A stretch of DNA of 64,000 bases, taken from Globodera rostochiensis (Eukaryota; Nematoda; Chromadorea; Rhabditida; Heteroderidae). The first letter of the stretch is position 1. Each line of letters opens with the position of its first letter. Where the stretch lies: positions 2,067,991-2,131,990 of the forward strand of contig JAEVLN010000012.1 of assembly GCA_018350325.1 (NCBI GenBank), in the 5' to 3' direction. A program made the translations under genes and the position numbers. Below the pieces are notes generated by a model that worked only from the letters and a program-made list of their open reading frames with translations, was not told the origin of the DNA and searched no databases. Positions 46,473 to 59,805 of this stretch are shown here, in pieces.

Positions 46473-49400
46473 ATGCCTTCAAATTCAAGGTGTTCAGGTC
46501 CCTTGTGCAAAATGTCCCCTCCCGAGTCCGCCGCCGCCGCCCTCTCCGCGTCCATTCCGGACCCGTCCAGTGCCGTGCCGGACCCGGCCCCTTCTTCGCC
46601 CGTCTTTGTGCTGTTGGCATTGACGGAAACGGAAGAGGAGTGCCATTCTCCGCGCCCCTCGGCTGTCCGTTCCGCGTCCTCCCCGTCCGCTTCCTCCTCT
46701 TCGTCGTCGTCCTCCTCCGACTCGGCCATCGCCTCCTCGTCGCTGCTCTCCTCGCCCACCGTATGTCCTCAACCCACATAACACTACCGTACTTAACTTA
46801 ACGTTTTGTGCCGTCCCAGCAGAACGGCGTGGTCGCGCGTGCCGCCTCCCCGTCCCTTTGCACTTCCTCCTCAACGGGTGTCTCCGTCCTCCACGTGGCC
46901 CATCAGTCCGTCGACGGCGGCACTTGGGAGCCTGTCGGACCGGTGCAGCACTTGCGGATGGACCTGCACAACGCAATGGACCAACTGCAGAAGGTGGGCG
47001 TGCCGGGCGTTTACATTTAAAGATTTAAAATGCCAAAAAATTCCAATTTACGTCCCTCCCAGATGGCCAACTTGGTCGCACATCGTGCCGTTTTGTTCTG
47101 TTCGCGCGAGGCCATTCGTCAGTCCATCTACCCGCTGTGTGCCAATGCAATGCTCGCTCAACTGGCGGCGGAAGAGGCAGAACGATGCGGTGAATTGCGA
47201 CAAGACGTGCAGGTACGCGCCGGAGGGGAGGGGGACAAACGACGACATTTTCTCTGAACATTTTTCACGACCCTTCCGGTCCCTCCATTTTTGCCAAATG
47301 CTTTTATTGGTCAACTGCAGCTGTTCTCCGCCCGTCTTCCCCTGCCGTCGCTTTTCCACGCGTTCGTCCCCTTCTCTTTGCCTTACGATGTGCCGCCGTC
47401 CATTGTGCCGTCGTCGGAAAGTGCCGTCGAAGTTAACGGCGGCGGCGGTGGCGGCGGTGGCCAAGAAACGCCGACGGAGCCGATGGAATGCGGCGGTGCC
47501 GAACTGAGAAGGCAATTGGAGGAGCGAATTCGACGGATGGGCGCCAAACTACGGGAGCGGGGAGGTCGGCATTTTGGGGGGGGGGCTTTTTGGATGTTTT
47601 CTTTTGTCACTTTTCGACATTTTTGATTGGAATTGCAGAAAGCGCTGTCGCCATTCTGTCCAGGTTGGACCGCGTCGCCCAGGGCTACACGCCCGCTGTG
47701 TGGTAAGGCGCCGTTTGTTGCCCCGAAATGCGGCCCTTTCCTCCCTTCATGCAGCTCCGAAATGCACGTCGACTCGCGCTGCGTGGTGCGCGCCCGCGGC
47801 TTGCCCTGGCACGTGTCCGACTTGGACGTGGCACTGTTCTTCGCCGGCCTTGACATCCCACCGTACGCACTCTCTCTCCCGCTCTACCGTAGTAGAAGAG
47901 ACCATCTCTTGCCCACGGCACTTTGTGTGCCATTCGCGTTGGAAAATCATTTTTAAGTGGCGGCATTGCCCTTTGTTTGGGGCCGGAAGGGCGCCGAAGT
48001 GGCGAGGCGCTGGTGCGCTTCTCTCGCGCGGATCAGCGCGAGTTGGCCCTGCAGCGCCATCGACGGCATCTCCACGCCCGTTACATCGAAGTGTATCGCG
48101 CCTCGGGCGACGAATTCGTCAAACACGCCGTCGGTGAGTGAGTGAATTGGTGGCGCCCAGGCCCCCGGGGGGGGGATGAGTGACATTTTGGGTAAATAAA
48201 TATTTTCCTTTTTAAATTTCACTATTTAAAATATTCGGAAACAAACAATTTTTATTTTTATTAATAAAAAACTATTCTGCTTATTCGACAAAATGCTTTT
48301 GATCGATTTTGGACGTCCCAAAACAATTACATAAATTATGGAATAATTTTTGCTTTTCTTCTTCCATTTATTCGCGTTTTCTGTCTGAAATTCAAAATAC
48401 GGCCCGCCGCCAAAGTCAGCCACCGACCCCCCGGGGGTCGTTTGCTTAGCCTTCGCTTTTGATAATATCGTTGAACTTTGGCGCGGAGAGATTGCACTTT
48501 TCCAGCGCCCACACACTTCCACCCCCGCCCGACCATCGCCTCCGTCTCCCAAATTGTCACACATTCGACCCCTTACCTTCCCCCCCCCCGGGGGCCTCTC
48601 ACTTTTGTCCAAATTTCTGTTGGCCCAGCTTTTATCGTCCTAATCGATGGGTGGACGGCCCTTTCATCCAATCATCGCCCCCCTCCACCCAAATGCGATG
48701 ATATTCGGGGGCATTCTTCGGGCCCTCCCCTCTGCTGGCGAATATTCCATTCGCTCACCCCCCCCCCCCCTTCCCCCCCTCGGGCGCCGCTGCTTATTCT
48801 TTTGTTTAGTCCATTTTGGCATTTTTTTTTTGCTTTTAATGCTTTGCTTCTGCCAAGATTGACGGGCTTTTCTTCGTGATCAGATGACAAAGGCATGGAT
48901 TTCCCCCCCCCCAATTCCAATGCTTTGCCCCCCCCCCTCCCCAAAGGGGAAAAGGATGGCATTGTTGGCGGGGGGGGGGGGGGGGACGGGCAGCGTTAGC
49001 TGGTGGCTGTGATCTTTTCATTGAATTCCAATTTTGGTTGTTATGCCATCGATTATGGCATCAACGTGGTGCTTTTGGCATCTATGAAAACTCTCACCGC
49101 GGCACATTCCTCATTAAATGCCATTCCCAACCAAAGGCAAAGCCGTGAAAATATTCTTCTCAACTTACACTTAATAATAATTCCTTTTTGGCGATTTTCG
49201 GCCAATTTTTTTTGTCCTTTTCCCTTTTTCAAAAATTTTACAAATTAATTTTCTGTTTTTACTTTCCTAGGCACGGACAGCCAAGCGGTGCGTTTTGCCC
49301 TCCGAGCGGAAACTGCGATGGCAATGATTGTGCGAATGCGCGGCCTCCCTTTCACGGCGACCGAACAACAGGTAAGCCATAAACGCCGGGGGCGGCATTA

Positions 49401-52400
49401 AACGCCGCGGGGGGGCATTAAACGCCGGGGGGCGGCTAACGCCGGGGGTGGCGGCATCAAACGCCGAGGGGGGCGGCATCAAACGCCGAGGGGGGCGGCA
49501 TCAAACGCCGAGGGGGGCGGCATCAAACGCCGAGGGGGGCGGCATCAAACGCCGAGGGGGGCGGCATCAAACGCCGGAAGGGGGCGGCATCAAATGCCGG
49601 GGGGGCATTAAACGCCGGGGGGGGGGCTAACGCCGGGGTGGCGGCATCAAACGCCGAGGGGGGCGGCATCAAACGCCGAGGGGGGCGGAATCAACGCCGG
49701 GGGGGGGGGGCTAACGCCGGGGGTGGCGGCATCAAACGCCGAGGGGGGCGGCTCAAACGCCGAGGGGGGCGGCATCAAACGCCGAGGGGGGCGGCATCAA
49801 ACGCCGAGGGGGCGGCATCAAACGCCGAGGGGGGCGGCATCAAACGCCGAAGGGGGCGGCATCAAATGCCGGGGGGCATTAAACGCCGGGGGGGGGGGGG
49901 CTAACGCCGGGGGTGGCGGCATCAAACGCGAAGGGGGCGGCATCAAATGCCGGGGGGGCATTAAACGCCGGGGGGGGGGGGCTAACGCGGGGGTGGCGGC
50001 ATCAAACGCCGAGGGGGGCGGCATCAAACGCCGAGGGGGGCGGAATCAACGCCGGGGGGGGCGGCATCAAACGCCGAGGGGGGCGGCATCAAATGCCGGG
50101 GGCGGCTTAAACGCCGCGGGGGCGGCTAACGCCGGGTGGCGGCATTAAACGCCGGGGGGGGGGCGCTAACGCCGGGGGTGGCGGCATCAAACGCCGAGGG
50201 GGGCGGCATCAAACGCCGAGGGGGCGGAATCAAACGCCGGGGGGGGGCGGCATCAAACGCCGAGGGGGGCGGCATCAAACGCCAGGGGGGCGGCATCAAA
50301 CGCCGAGGGGGGCGGCATCAAACGCCGAGGGGGGCGGCATCAATGCCGGGGGGGCATTAAACGCCGGGGGGGGGGGGGCGGCTAACGCGGGGGGGGGCCG
50401 GACAAACGCCGGGGGGGGCGGCATCAAATGCCGGGGGGGGCGGCATCAAACGCCGAGGGGGGCGGCATCAAACGCCGAGGGGGGCGGCATCAAACGCCGA
50501 GGGGGGCGGCATCAAATGCCGGGGGGAGGGGGGTGGCACTGGCACGGTATCGCTAGAGGGGAAGCAAGATCTCCCGAATCTCGAAGTATCACGCAAATAC
50601 AAATATACTCATTTGTACAGTAGCATCCGATTACAGTACGCCTTTTGATCAATCAATGATCAGACAGAAACTAATTGTTTCAAAAAAATGATCAACAATA
50701 TTTCATCATCCTTCAAAACGTTTCGCGTGCGTTTAGGTGCGTGACTTTTTCTCCTCTGACGGGCAGCCCAGCGGACTGTTGGATCAGCCGGGCGCCGTTC
50801 TGTTCGTCCATCGGCCCGACGGGCGCCCCTCCGGCGACGCCTTCGTTCTTTTCGGCGACGAACAAAGCGGACGGAGGGCGCTGGCAAAGCATCGCCAACG
50901 AATGGGCGGCCGCTACATCGAGCTGTTCAGGACCACACAAGTCCAACGACATTTTTTGGGGGGGGGGGACCTTACCGTATAAAACAAAATGCCATCCAAT
51001 CGACGGCATCGGCGCTTCGGGCCCTGACAATGAGCGCGAGTTTTCGTCCTCATTTTCTTTCCAATTTCAGGCCGAAGTGCAGCAACTGTTCAATGCGCGT
51101 GCAATTGCCCAACAGAACGCGGCCATCGCCGCGGCGATGAACAAATTGGGCGCTGTCGTGCCGTTGACGACGGTGCAGCAAGTACAAACAAAACATAAAG
51201 CGAATATTGCAAAAGTACTCGCCCAATTCGTCCACAGAATGTGCTGACCCCCGCTTCGCCCACCACCGCCCCGGCGGCGTTGTCGGGCACCGCCGGCGCC
51301 GCGCCTCCGGCACAGCAACGGGTGCCGCAACAGCGCCAAAGGGACTGTCTGAGACTGCGCGGACTTCCCTATGAGGCGCAAGTGCAGCAGGTGGAGGGGG
51401 GGGGGGTGGGAGGTGTTCAAAAAGTAACTGCCCCAAATCAGTCCAGTCAATCGCTTTTTGTCCATTTGCATAAATTAAAGGCAATTTCCATTCGTCTCCA
51501 TTTTTTTTTTTTGGAAAAGCGCCGCACAATTATGTGAAATTGGTCACTTTTAGCATTCGTTTTGCATAAATTACTTCTTTTTTTTCGCTGAGTGTTTGTC
51601 CCCCGCGGGGATAAAATTTTTAAACTTTTCTTTTTCCGTTTAATTAGCCAATTCAATGGAGCGATAAAGTGGTTTTTTTCCCAAAAGGCCAAAATTTCTT
51701 CTTTAGGGCCAGAACAAATGCGTCTTTTAAATGTATTGGCCAATTAATTAAAATAAATCCATCAAAACTTTTTGAGGTCGTCGAATTTTTGGGGCCCCAC
51801 GCGCGGCAGGTGCTGTTTCAGGTGCATAATTTTTTGTTGAATTTTGGCATTTTTTGCTTACAAAATTGCAGGGCGTCCATATGATTTACAATTCGGCGGG
51901 CCACCCGAGCGGCGAGGCGTTCATTCAAATGGAAAGTGAACAGGCGGCCGCGCAGGCGGCCCTGGAGATGCACAACAAATACATGGAGCTGGGCAAAAAG
52001 AGACGGTAAAAGCGAGGGCGGCGTCCATCGAATGTTTTTGTTGGCACGGCACCAAAAGCCTTTTTTTTTGTAATCGAAAATATCCCCCAAGGGCATCATC
52101 TGCTGGCTTTGCTCCAGAGTCTGTCCCCACACCCTTTTCAGGTACATCGAGGTGTTCCAGTGCTGCTCCGAGGACATGAGTCTGTTGCTGAACGTGCTGC
52201 CGCCTCCGTCGCCCGTCAACGGACTGTTGCCGCCGCCGCCACTCACTCCGACGGGAGGGCCTCCGGCACTGTGAGAAACTCAAAAGCCCCGATCGAATGG
52301 CACACATCAAAAACACTTTTGGCAGTGCTTCTCTTTTCAGCTTTCCGATGTCGACACCGCTGAACCCCTTGGGGGCCGGCGGCGGTGCAGCGTCGCCGTC

Positions 52401-52897
52401 GCCTCTGTTGGCCGCCTTTCCGGTGCCGCCCCAATTCCTCGCGTTTCCGTCGCCCGCCGCCGTGTCCAACGGCGACCCGTCGATGGGCGGCGGGGTGCTG
52501 GTCGCAGTCTCCGGACAGTTCGCTGGGCCCGTAAGATTTGTTTTCTGCTGCTGATGTTTTGCAGACCCCACAAAAATCAATCAATCAATCCTCGGCACAA
52601 TTCCGCGTTCAGCTCGTTCAACAACTTTACGCCGCTCCTCCGCCTCCGGACACGACAGGCGCCCAATTCGCGCACCATTCGGCCGTCCCCGCCGAATTTT
52701 GGCTCCGCAACATGGCCGCACTGCGCAACGGCGCCGCCGCCATCGCCACGACGGCGGCGGCGCCGTTCGCCGCGCCGACGCCGCTGCTGCCATTTCATCA
52801 GCACCAACTCCACACGCTGCCGCCGTTCGCTGCGCCGACATCCATCAGTTTTGCAGCCGCACCAACAGAAGTTGTAGCCGTTCAACAGCCCACTTAA
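46473..52897 (+). CDS. sym-2: ESRP/Fusilli/SYM-2 splicing regulator with three qRRMs
   Basis: A regulator of alternative splicing. The Ser-rich N-terminus starts at 46473 or, more likely, at ATG 46512 after an acceptor-like TGTTCAG. A helical region follows ([20 protein letters not shown]). RRM1: [21 protein letters not shown] / [21 protein letters not shown], then [17 protein letters not shown]2: [15 protein letters not shown] / [27 protein letters not shown] / [14 protein letters not shown]3: [49 protein letters not shown]. These match human ESRP1 motif by motif. The C-terminus is Pro/Ala/Gln-rich. The DnaQ-like N-terminal domain of vertebrate ESRP is not clearly visible. Intron 49372-50736 is filled by a minisatellite. 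Confidence 0.88.
49380..50525. repeat. ~21-bp GC-rich minisatellite in ESRP intron
   Basis: More than 45 imperfect copies of units such as GGCGGCATCAAACGCCGAGG with G-runs of 3 to 12, plus variants (GGCATTAAACGCCGG, GGCTAACGCCGG) that form a higher-order pattern. It fills most of intron 49372-50736. Confidence 0.95.
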
Positions 52898-53468
52898 AAT
52901 GGCACAATTTCAGAGACAAAATGTTTTCCTATAAAAAATGTTTTCTTTTTTTTTACTGAAAGCACACACCGAAAAATGAGAACAAATTAAAAAATGCTCC
53001 CACCCTCTCCTCTCTCATTGATTCAATCAAAAGCATTTTTATTTGTCAATCCTCCCAATTTAAAAACAAAATGCCTCCCGCCACTGTGATATTTAAACAA
53101 CAAACAGAAACCGCCCCCCCCCCCCATTAATTAATTACCTAATTACAAATGACGACACAAATCAGTCACTTTCATTCATTCATTTGTTGTGATGAAATTT
53201 AAGTGACCTTTTTTCGCATTCACTTCCCCCCCCCCTTCGCCCATTCTCCTCGAGCAACTGTTCTGTTAACAAATTCATTGTTTTTTTTACAAATCTTTTA
53301 ATTTAACTTATTAAATTTGTGACAATAAAACATTTTTCAAGCCAACAAACTAAGGGCTGAAGGCGCAGAGATTCTTTATCATCAAATAAAAAATTGTAAA
53401 ACAAACAAACAAACAAAAAAAAACATATAGCCGTGTGTGGTGCAAAATTTGAGAAATCCCTCTCCCCT
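52898..53468. other. Convergent 3' intergenic region
   Basis: AT-rich DNA with C-runs (53116-53125, 53227-53236). AATAAA occurs near 53324. No coding signal. Confidence 0.55.
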
Positions 53469-55665
53469 CTAGGGATGATATGCTTCTTCGGGCGTCGTCA
53501 GCTGAAAAAGGGCATTCGGTGCCGCCAAATCGCCCACAACCAAAACACTCGCGTTGGCCGCTTCCGCCGCGTCGTCGAAAGTGAAGGCGGCGCTTGTCTG
53601 AAAACGCGCAAAAAAAAAAGTCTTCGTTCGCCAACCCCGAAGCAACAGTGTAACAGTTGCCACCCCTACCTTTCCAACACGGTCATGACGAACGACCTCC
53701 CCGACAGTCTGCAAGGCCTCCAGAATTTTTGTAATGTCGAAGCCGGCATCCAGCTAAATCAAAAATAGCACAAAATGACATGACATGCGCATTGGCACCC
53801 ATCCACCCACCCACCTGAGTGATCTTCAACGTGTTCTTCACACTACCGCGGCCGTCCACATCCTCGGAAACGGAGTCTTCGCGTGACCGCGACTTCTCTC
53901 TGTACTGAGTGAAGGAGGTGTCCATCTGCGGGTGTCCACCCGCTTTAACGACGGTCTCCTCGCCGTCATTGGAGGACGGACTCTTCTGCTCCTGTCCCTC
54001 CTGCTGCTGGTGCTGCAGCACTGAGTCTGTCCCAGCCTCGTCATTGTCGTCGTTTCTGTAGGCTCCGAATGCAGCGTCCACTTCAGGATCTTCCGGACAA
54101 ATTTCGTCCACCACGCCAAACGCGCCCCCAACCGCCGGTGATCTTTCTTCAAAACGATTTGTCGTCCCGTTGGGTTCATCTAAATTTTGGACCAATTGCA
54201 GAAGTTTAAGTTGTTTCGGCAGGATTAGCGTAATAAAATCGATCCTCACCCAAAAACGACGGCTTCGGGCGGCTGAATCGGCGACTTGGCGGATTACTGC
54301 CGAAGCCTCCTCCACCGCCGTCAATGTCCGCTTCTTTCTCTCGCCCGCCGAAGCCTCCAACGGCGTCAAAGCTTGCTTCTTTCTCTCGCCCAACGTCTTC
54401 AACACCTCCATTCTGCACAACTTCCGCGGCGACGGCGGCTCCTCCTCCGTTTTGTCCAAACGCCCCGCCATCGCTTTGGCCATGTCCACCACCGCCCCTC
54501 TGGCCAAACCACGCACCGCCACGTGCACCACGGCCTGTGCCCCGAGACGGCGGCGGCGTCCTCGTCTGTCCCCCGTCCGTTCGTCCGTCCCCGCCTTCGT
54601 TTCGATGCCCGCCGTCGTTCCGATGCCCGCCGTCATACCGATGCCCTCGTCCGTCACCACCGTCGTTCCGATGCCCGCCGTTGTTGTCATTCATTGAATA
54701 AGATGCCCTGCCACGCGGCTGCAGTGGAATGGTGTTGGGGTTCACGTTTCTTTCCATGTAAGGATCCTAAAAACTCGCATAGAACATAACAGACATTAAT
54801 GCCCTCGTGAACATTTTGAAATGAAGGGACCCTTTTGTACAGCCCAACCCCGCATTTTACTTCCACGGACCCCGGGGGGAGTAGAACGTGAATCTTTTAC
54901 CTTTTAAATCGACTCCAACAAATTCAGAATGCAAAAACCTTTAATGCCAAAGTTGGAAAAGTGCCAAAAAGTTGAAGCCCAAGCAACAAAACTTTTATTT
55001 GCGAACCAAAGTATAAGAAGTAATGGCAATATCAGAAAAAAAAACAGCGAGAAAAATCGAATCACTATCGATTCTTTCTCAAGCCGACCTTTCGCTTGTA
55101 CTGAAAAGACGGCGGCACACCGCCGCACTCCAACAAATCCACGCCGGTCTGTTGACGAACAAAATTGAAGAACGGTCTTTGGCCAATCTGTCAAAAGGAA
55201 AGTGTAAAGGCAACAGAAAGGGCCGGGCCAATCATTTCAATTTCACTTTTGGATCAAAACGCATAAACTCGACGCCCTCGTAATTGAACTCCTCCTTGTT
55301 GGAGATGGCCTTCGCAAAATCCGACAACGCGCTCGAAGTGGCAAAGTCGAGAATAATCTGCCCCATGCGTTTGCCATCCCTCCAGGCTTCGAAGGTCTCC
55401 ACAAATTTTATCTAAACATTTGGACAGAAAGTGAACAACGAGCAGCTAATTCAAACAAACAAACCCTTCCGTATTTTGGCTGCAGACTCCTGAAATTAAT
55501 GAATGAAAAAGCCTTCAATTAAATGAAAAGCCTTCAATTAGCGGAAGGAAACCTTTTAATGTCACCGATATCAATCCATCGCGGGAGATTCCAAATAAAC
55601 ACCAAATTCTCACTGTTGATATCGATAATTGGCCTTCTGGCACCGCCGGGAAAAGTGTAGCTCAT
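53469..55665 (-). CDS. RRM protein with Gly-rich/RGG-like region
   Basis: The start MSYTFPGGARRPIIDI leads into an RRM-like fold (ENLVFIWNLPRWIDIGDIKR, then RIKFVETFEAWRDGKRMGQIILDF). The exon ending FDPK joins in phase 0 to DPYMERNVNPNTIPLQPRG (from 54766). A Gly/Asn/Arg-rich region follows (HRNDGGHRNEGGDGR, RGTGRGARGGAWFGQRGGGG), then an acidic Gln-rich segment and a C-terminal helix region (FDITKILEALQTVGEVVRHD). The protein ends TTPEEAYHP. RNA binding is inferred from the RRM and RGG-like composition. I do not recognise a specific orthologue. The join between the two halves rests only on phase and spacing; they could be two genes. Confidence 0.6.
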
Positions 55666-58084
55666 TTGTGAATAGAATTCAAAATAATTAGTGTTCGAAC
55701 TTTAAATATTCTCTTACAAATTAGTCTCGATTTTAAATTAATTATTTTGGACCGGAATTTTGTAAAATACCAATGGCATCGGTCCAATTTTGGTTGCAAA
55801 TCTTTTAACAAAAATAAACTTTTTAACAATTCCCCCGTCGGCGTCTATCGGTGCCGCCGATCTCCACCACACGCCCCAAAAAAAAAAATTTTGTTTGAAA
55901 AATCGGCCGCAAAAAAAGAGAATTTCGCTCAGACAAACGTTAATAATCGTTGAAAAAGTGACTATTTCATCTGTCAGCACCCAAATTTCCACAAAATGCT
56001 TTCTGTAAATTGCTAAAAATCAATTGTTTAATGACCAGAAATATATGTAAATCAATTTTTAATTAATGAAGAAATGCCGAATTTGCTGCTTTTTGATAGT
56101 GTCTTACTGGGTAACACTTACGTTTTGCCAAATGTACATTTTGCCAAAACATTTTGCCAAAACGGTACGTTTTGCCAACTTTGCGTTTTTTTGATTGTTT
56201 TGAGCGTTTTTAGGCAAAAAGATGCCGAAAAAAATTTTGTCGAAAAACCTTCAAATTCGGGCCCGGGGTTCGAAATCGATCGAAATTTAAGTTTCTGATG
56301 AGTTGGCAAAACGTACGGACACCGTTTTACTGCTTAAACATTTGAAATCCGAACCCCCCTGGGGGATAAAGCCCATGCCATTGGTATTAAAAACCCAATA
56401 AACATTGAAAGCAAAGGAATGAATTGGAAAAAGAAAATTGTTGCAGTAAACAATAATGGTACATAATGTAGTAAGGGGGGGGGGAATGAAGATGTTATTA
56501 TTGATGGGTTGGGTTGGTTAGATGAATGAAACAACGAAGCCCTTAAGAAAGGGGGGGGGGGGATGGGGACAGGACAACATTTTCTGCATCGATAATCCCC
56601 CCCCCCCCACAAAATATTTGCATCATTTCGAAGACGCAATGGGAAAAGAGGGAGGCCAGTGACTGAATTGTTGGAATTGTGAAAGGGGCAATTGGAAACA
56701 AATCCTTTTCATTCATTCCATCGAAAGCACAATTAAAAAGTTTAATTTGCAATTTTGAAAATGACGCGGCTTTTCCTTTTTTCGATAAAAACACGCGCCG
56801 GTCCATGGCTTAAACAATTGCCGAGAACCCACCAAAAGGGGTGGGGATAACATTTTTATTAGTAATTAATTTGGTCCAACCCCAAAAAATCAAAAAAAAA
56901 GAGAAGGAAATTCGAATAAAAAGGACGAAAAAAATAGAAAAAAGGAAGGGGGAAGGGAGGGAATGTTTGCACACAATGCGAGGGGAGGAGGGGGGGGGGG
57001 GGGGGAGTAAAAGTCATTCATTTGTTGTCCATCGACCCCCCCCCCCCCCCATCGGACACTTTCACAGACGCCTCCGGAGTCCGGACAGGGTGAAAGATGG
57101 CCGGCCGCCCCCCCCCCTCGCCCTTCTTCTCAGAAAGTGAAAGAGATAGCCCCTCCAGGGCTCTTTCACAGATCAACAGAAATGCATTTTAATTTGCCGC
57201 CTTCCAATTGTTAATTAAGCGGCAATGATTCAAAAATGCCCTTTCCCGCCACAAAAAGTGCGTGAGTAAAGCTCTCTCCAACGGCTTATTGGAGTCGAAG
57301 AGGCGTCTAAAAATGCTTGTCGCCCGGGGGGTTCCTCCAAAAATTGCCATGGTCAGGCGGCGGCGGTGTCACCGCTCTCTCCGCCTCACGTGACTCCTTT
57401 TGTTTGGAACGAGGCGCCCGGTGAAGGCAATGCATTGAATGAATGTTGCCAATTATCAGCTGTCTCTGCACATTGGCACAAAAGGGAGTGGGCCATAAGC
57501 CTTGCAAAATGCGGGAGTCAGTTGACATGTTCAATGAGTTTGGAGTACTAAGGACATGTTCAATGAGTTTGGTGATGTTGTGAGCGGACGGGGCCCGCCG
57601 GAAGTTCAAGCAGTTCGGTGGGGAAAAGCATTCCAGCAGTTGGTTGATCGATATGCACATCATTTACCCTAATCATTCGATTTCATTGGCATTTTGTGAT
57701 GTCCATAAGCAAAGAAATGCTCTTCCCTTCCCTTTATTGGCCTCTCTTTTTTTAACAAAATAACTCGGCGATGGATGAACAAAACTTCGTTTATCAAAAA
57801 GACATAAAAAGTCGAAAGTTGTGAACGTGGCGCCGCCGCTGCTTTGGCGGATGAACGGATGCCGAGAATTTGCGGTTGTCCAAATTGAATGTGCCGCCGC
57901 CGTCCGCCCTCTGCTGCTGTTGTCACTAGGAATGGCGCGAATGAATGGCCGTGCCAAATATATAAAATGCACTTATCGAACGGATCGGCGGGGGGGGGGG
58001 CAAGCTGGCCAGGGAGGACAAGCGGAGCAAATCCTTTGGGAGATGCGAAATTGGGGGGGGGGGCGGGAACTTTTTTTATACATC

Positions 58085-58585
58085 GAAAATAAAGGGGGAG
58101 GGGGAGGGAGGGGAGGGGAGGGGAGAGGGGGGAGGGGGGAGGTAAGGGGAGAGGGGGCGAGGGGGGGAGGGGGAGGGGGGGAGGTAAGGGGAGAGGGGCG
58201 AGGGGGGGAGGGGGAGGGGGGGAGGGAAGGGGGGGTAGAGGGGAGGGGAGGGGAGGGAGAGGGAGGGGGGGGGAGGGGAGGGGGGGTAGAGGGGAGGGGA
58301 GGGGAGAGGGAGGGGGGAGAGGGGGAGGGGGGGAGGTAAGGGGAGAGGGGGCGAGGGGGGGAGGGGGAGGGGGGAGGGAAGGGGGGGTAGAGGGGAGGGG
58401 AGGGGAGAGGGAGGGGGGGGAGGGGAGGGGGGTAGAGGGGAGGGGAGGGGAGAGGGAGGGGGGGGGAGGGGAGGGGGGGTAGAGGGGAGGGAGGGGAGGG
58501 GAGAGGGGGAGGGGAGCGGAGAGGGGGAGGGGGGGAGGGAAGGGGAGGGGGGAGGGGGAGGGGGGGGGGAGGGGGGGGGGGGAAA
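58085..58585 (+). repeat. 500-bp polypurine GGGGAG tract
   Basis: Almost uninterrupted G and A on the plus strand, in GGGGA, GGGGGAGG and GAGAGGGG units, with rare TAAG or GCGA breaks. The composition allows many G-quadruplexes or triplex DNA. The long Pro-rich reading frame on the minus strand is an artefact. Confidence 0.95.
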
Positions 58586-59778
58586 TCGCCGCGGGTGACC
58601 CGCCGCCCGCCTAAACAGCATTTTATTATGTGAATTGTGTGCGTGTTGCTTGCTGCCTTTTTCGGCCCATAGAAATGGTGGGGATTTGCCAAAAATGTTT
58701 TGGTCCCTTCCCTCCCCTGAGGGGCCATTTCGGGCACACATTTGGAAAAGCTTGGGAAGGCAAACACTCGCCCTCGTAGAGATACCACTTTGCAACCACA
58801 CAAAACCATTGAGTATTGGCCGGCTTCCTCCCCCATTTGCCGGCCGACTCTCGGCATTGGCACACCAAAGAAAGGGGGCAGCCCCCGCGGCGCTAAAGCC
58901 GCATCATCCGCCCCCAAAGCATTTCCATTGATTGTGCCATGGCACTTGCGGGGGGGGGGCAAAGCGTGGGAAGTGAGTGACAGAGTTTTGTTGGGCGTGC
59001 CAATGCCGCGGCATGGCAAATGCGAGGAGGGGAACAAACACTCGACGAACTTTGCGCTGTCTTCAAAATCCCCCGCCCCCCACTTTTGGCCATTTTATCG
59101 ATGGGTTGTCACGGCAGCCGGGGGGGGGGGATAATCCGCGCCCATTTTGACATTCTTTGCTCCCTCCTTAACGGCTGCTAATCACTCGAGAACACACAAA
59201 ACGCCGAAGGCAATGCGGCCACACCCCGCGAGGCTTTTAACTCAGCTGGACGGATGGATTTGCCGGGGGGGGCAGGCGGACGTGCGCCATTTCCGCCCCC
59301 CTCCTCCCTTAAGTCGGTGCGCCCTTTTCCTCTCATTAATTCGCCTCCCCTGAGAGTGAACCCCTCGGGCGCGTTTTTCGCTCATATTCCATTCGTCCTT
59401 TTCCCATTTGTGGCATTCGTTTGCGCAACAAAACATAGCAGAAATACGGAATTTGGCGGGCATAGGGAGAATAAAACAGTCCAAATCCAAGCCGAATCGG
59501 ACCCCAAAATTTCTGAACGGAATAAACGGGCACTTTTTTGATTGATTGGCGCTTTTAGAACTCGCCACAATTGCCCAATTATTTGATTGAACGCGTTCGA
59601 CGAGAAGCGATGGACGACGAGCGGGACGGCAAGGCGGCGGCGTTTTCTTCACGTCCAAACGGCACAATTTCATTTGGTCAGTGAACATTTTCGACGGATT
59701 GGGGGGGGGGGGGGGGACAACCGATCGGTCGGCCGACCGTTTCAGCCCGTTCGGTTAAGCCGCCGATCGATTGTCGGG

Positions 59779-59805
59779 ATGGGCGTCGGCGGGTCCTCCG
59801 GTTGA
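59779..59805 (+). other. Possible upstream ORF of the synaptotagmin-like gene
   Basis: An eight-codon frame (MGVGGSSG, stop TGA 59803-59805) lies between an acceptor-like CGTTTCAG (near 59745) and the main start at 59838. If the mRNA begins by trans-splicing at that site, ribosomes would meet this frame first. Confidence 0.35.

Noticed and set aside
49448..50360. Several open frames of [12 protein letters not shown] repeats
   Set aside because: Translations of an intronic minisatellite lying between the two halves of the ESRP RRM2.
43660..50985. Recurrent TACCGTA motif in introns
   Set aside because: About six occurrences in 7 kb caught the eye, but the number over the whole window is near chance for a 7-mer on two strands.
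56108..56320. TTTTGCCAAAAC repeats with an inverted partner
   Set aside because: The arms are too short and imperfect to call an element; kept only as part of the intergenic description.
57973..59037. 354-residue Pro-rich open frame on the minus strand
   Set aside because: Direct translation of the GGGGAG tract, which lacks stops in most frames. No start context or domain.
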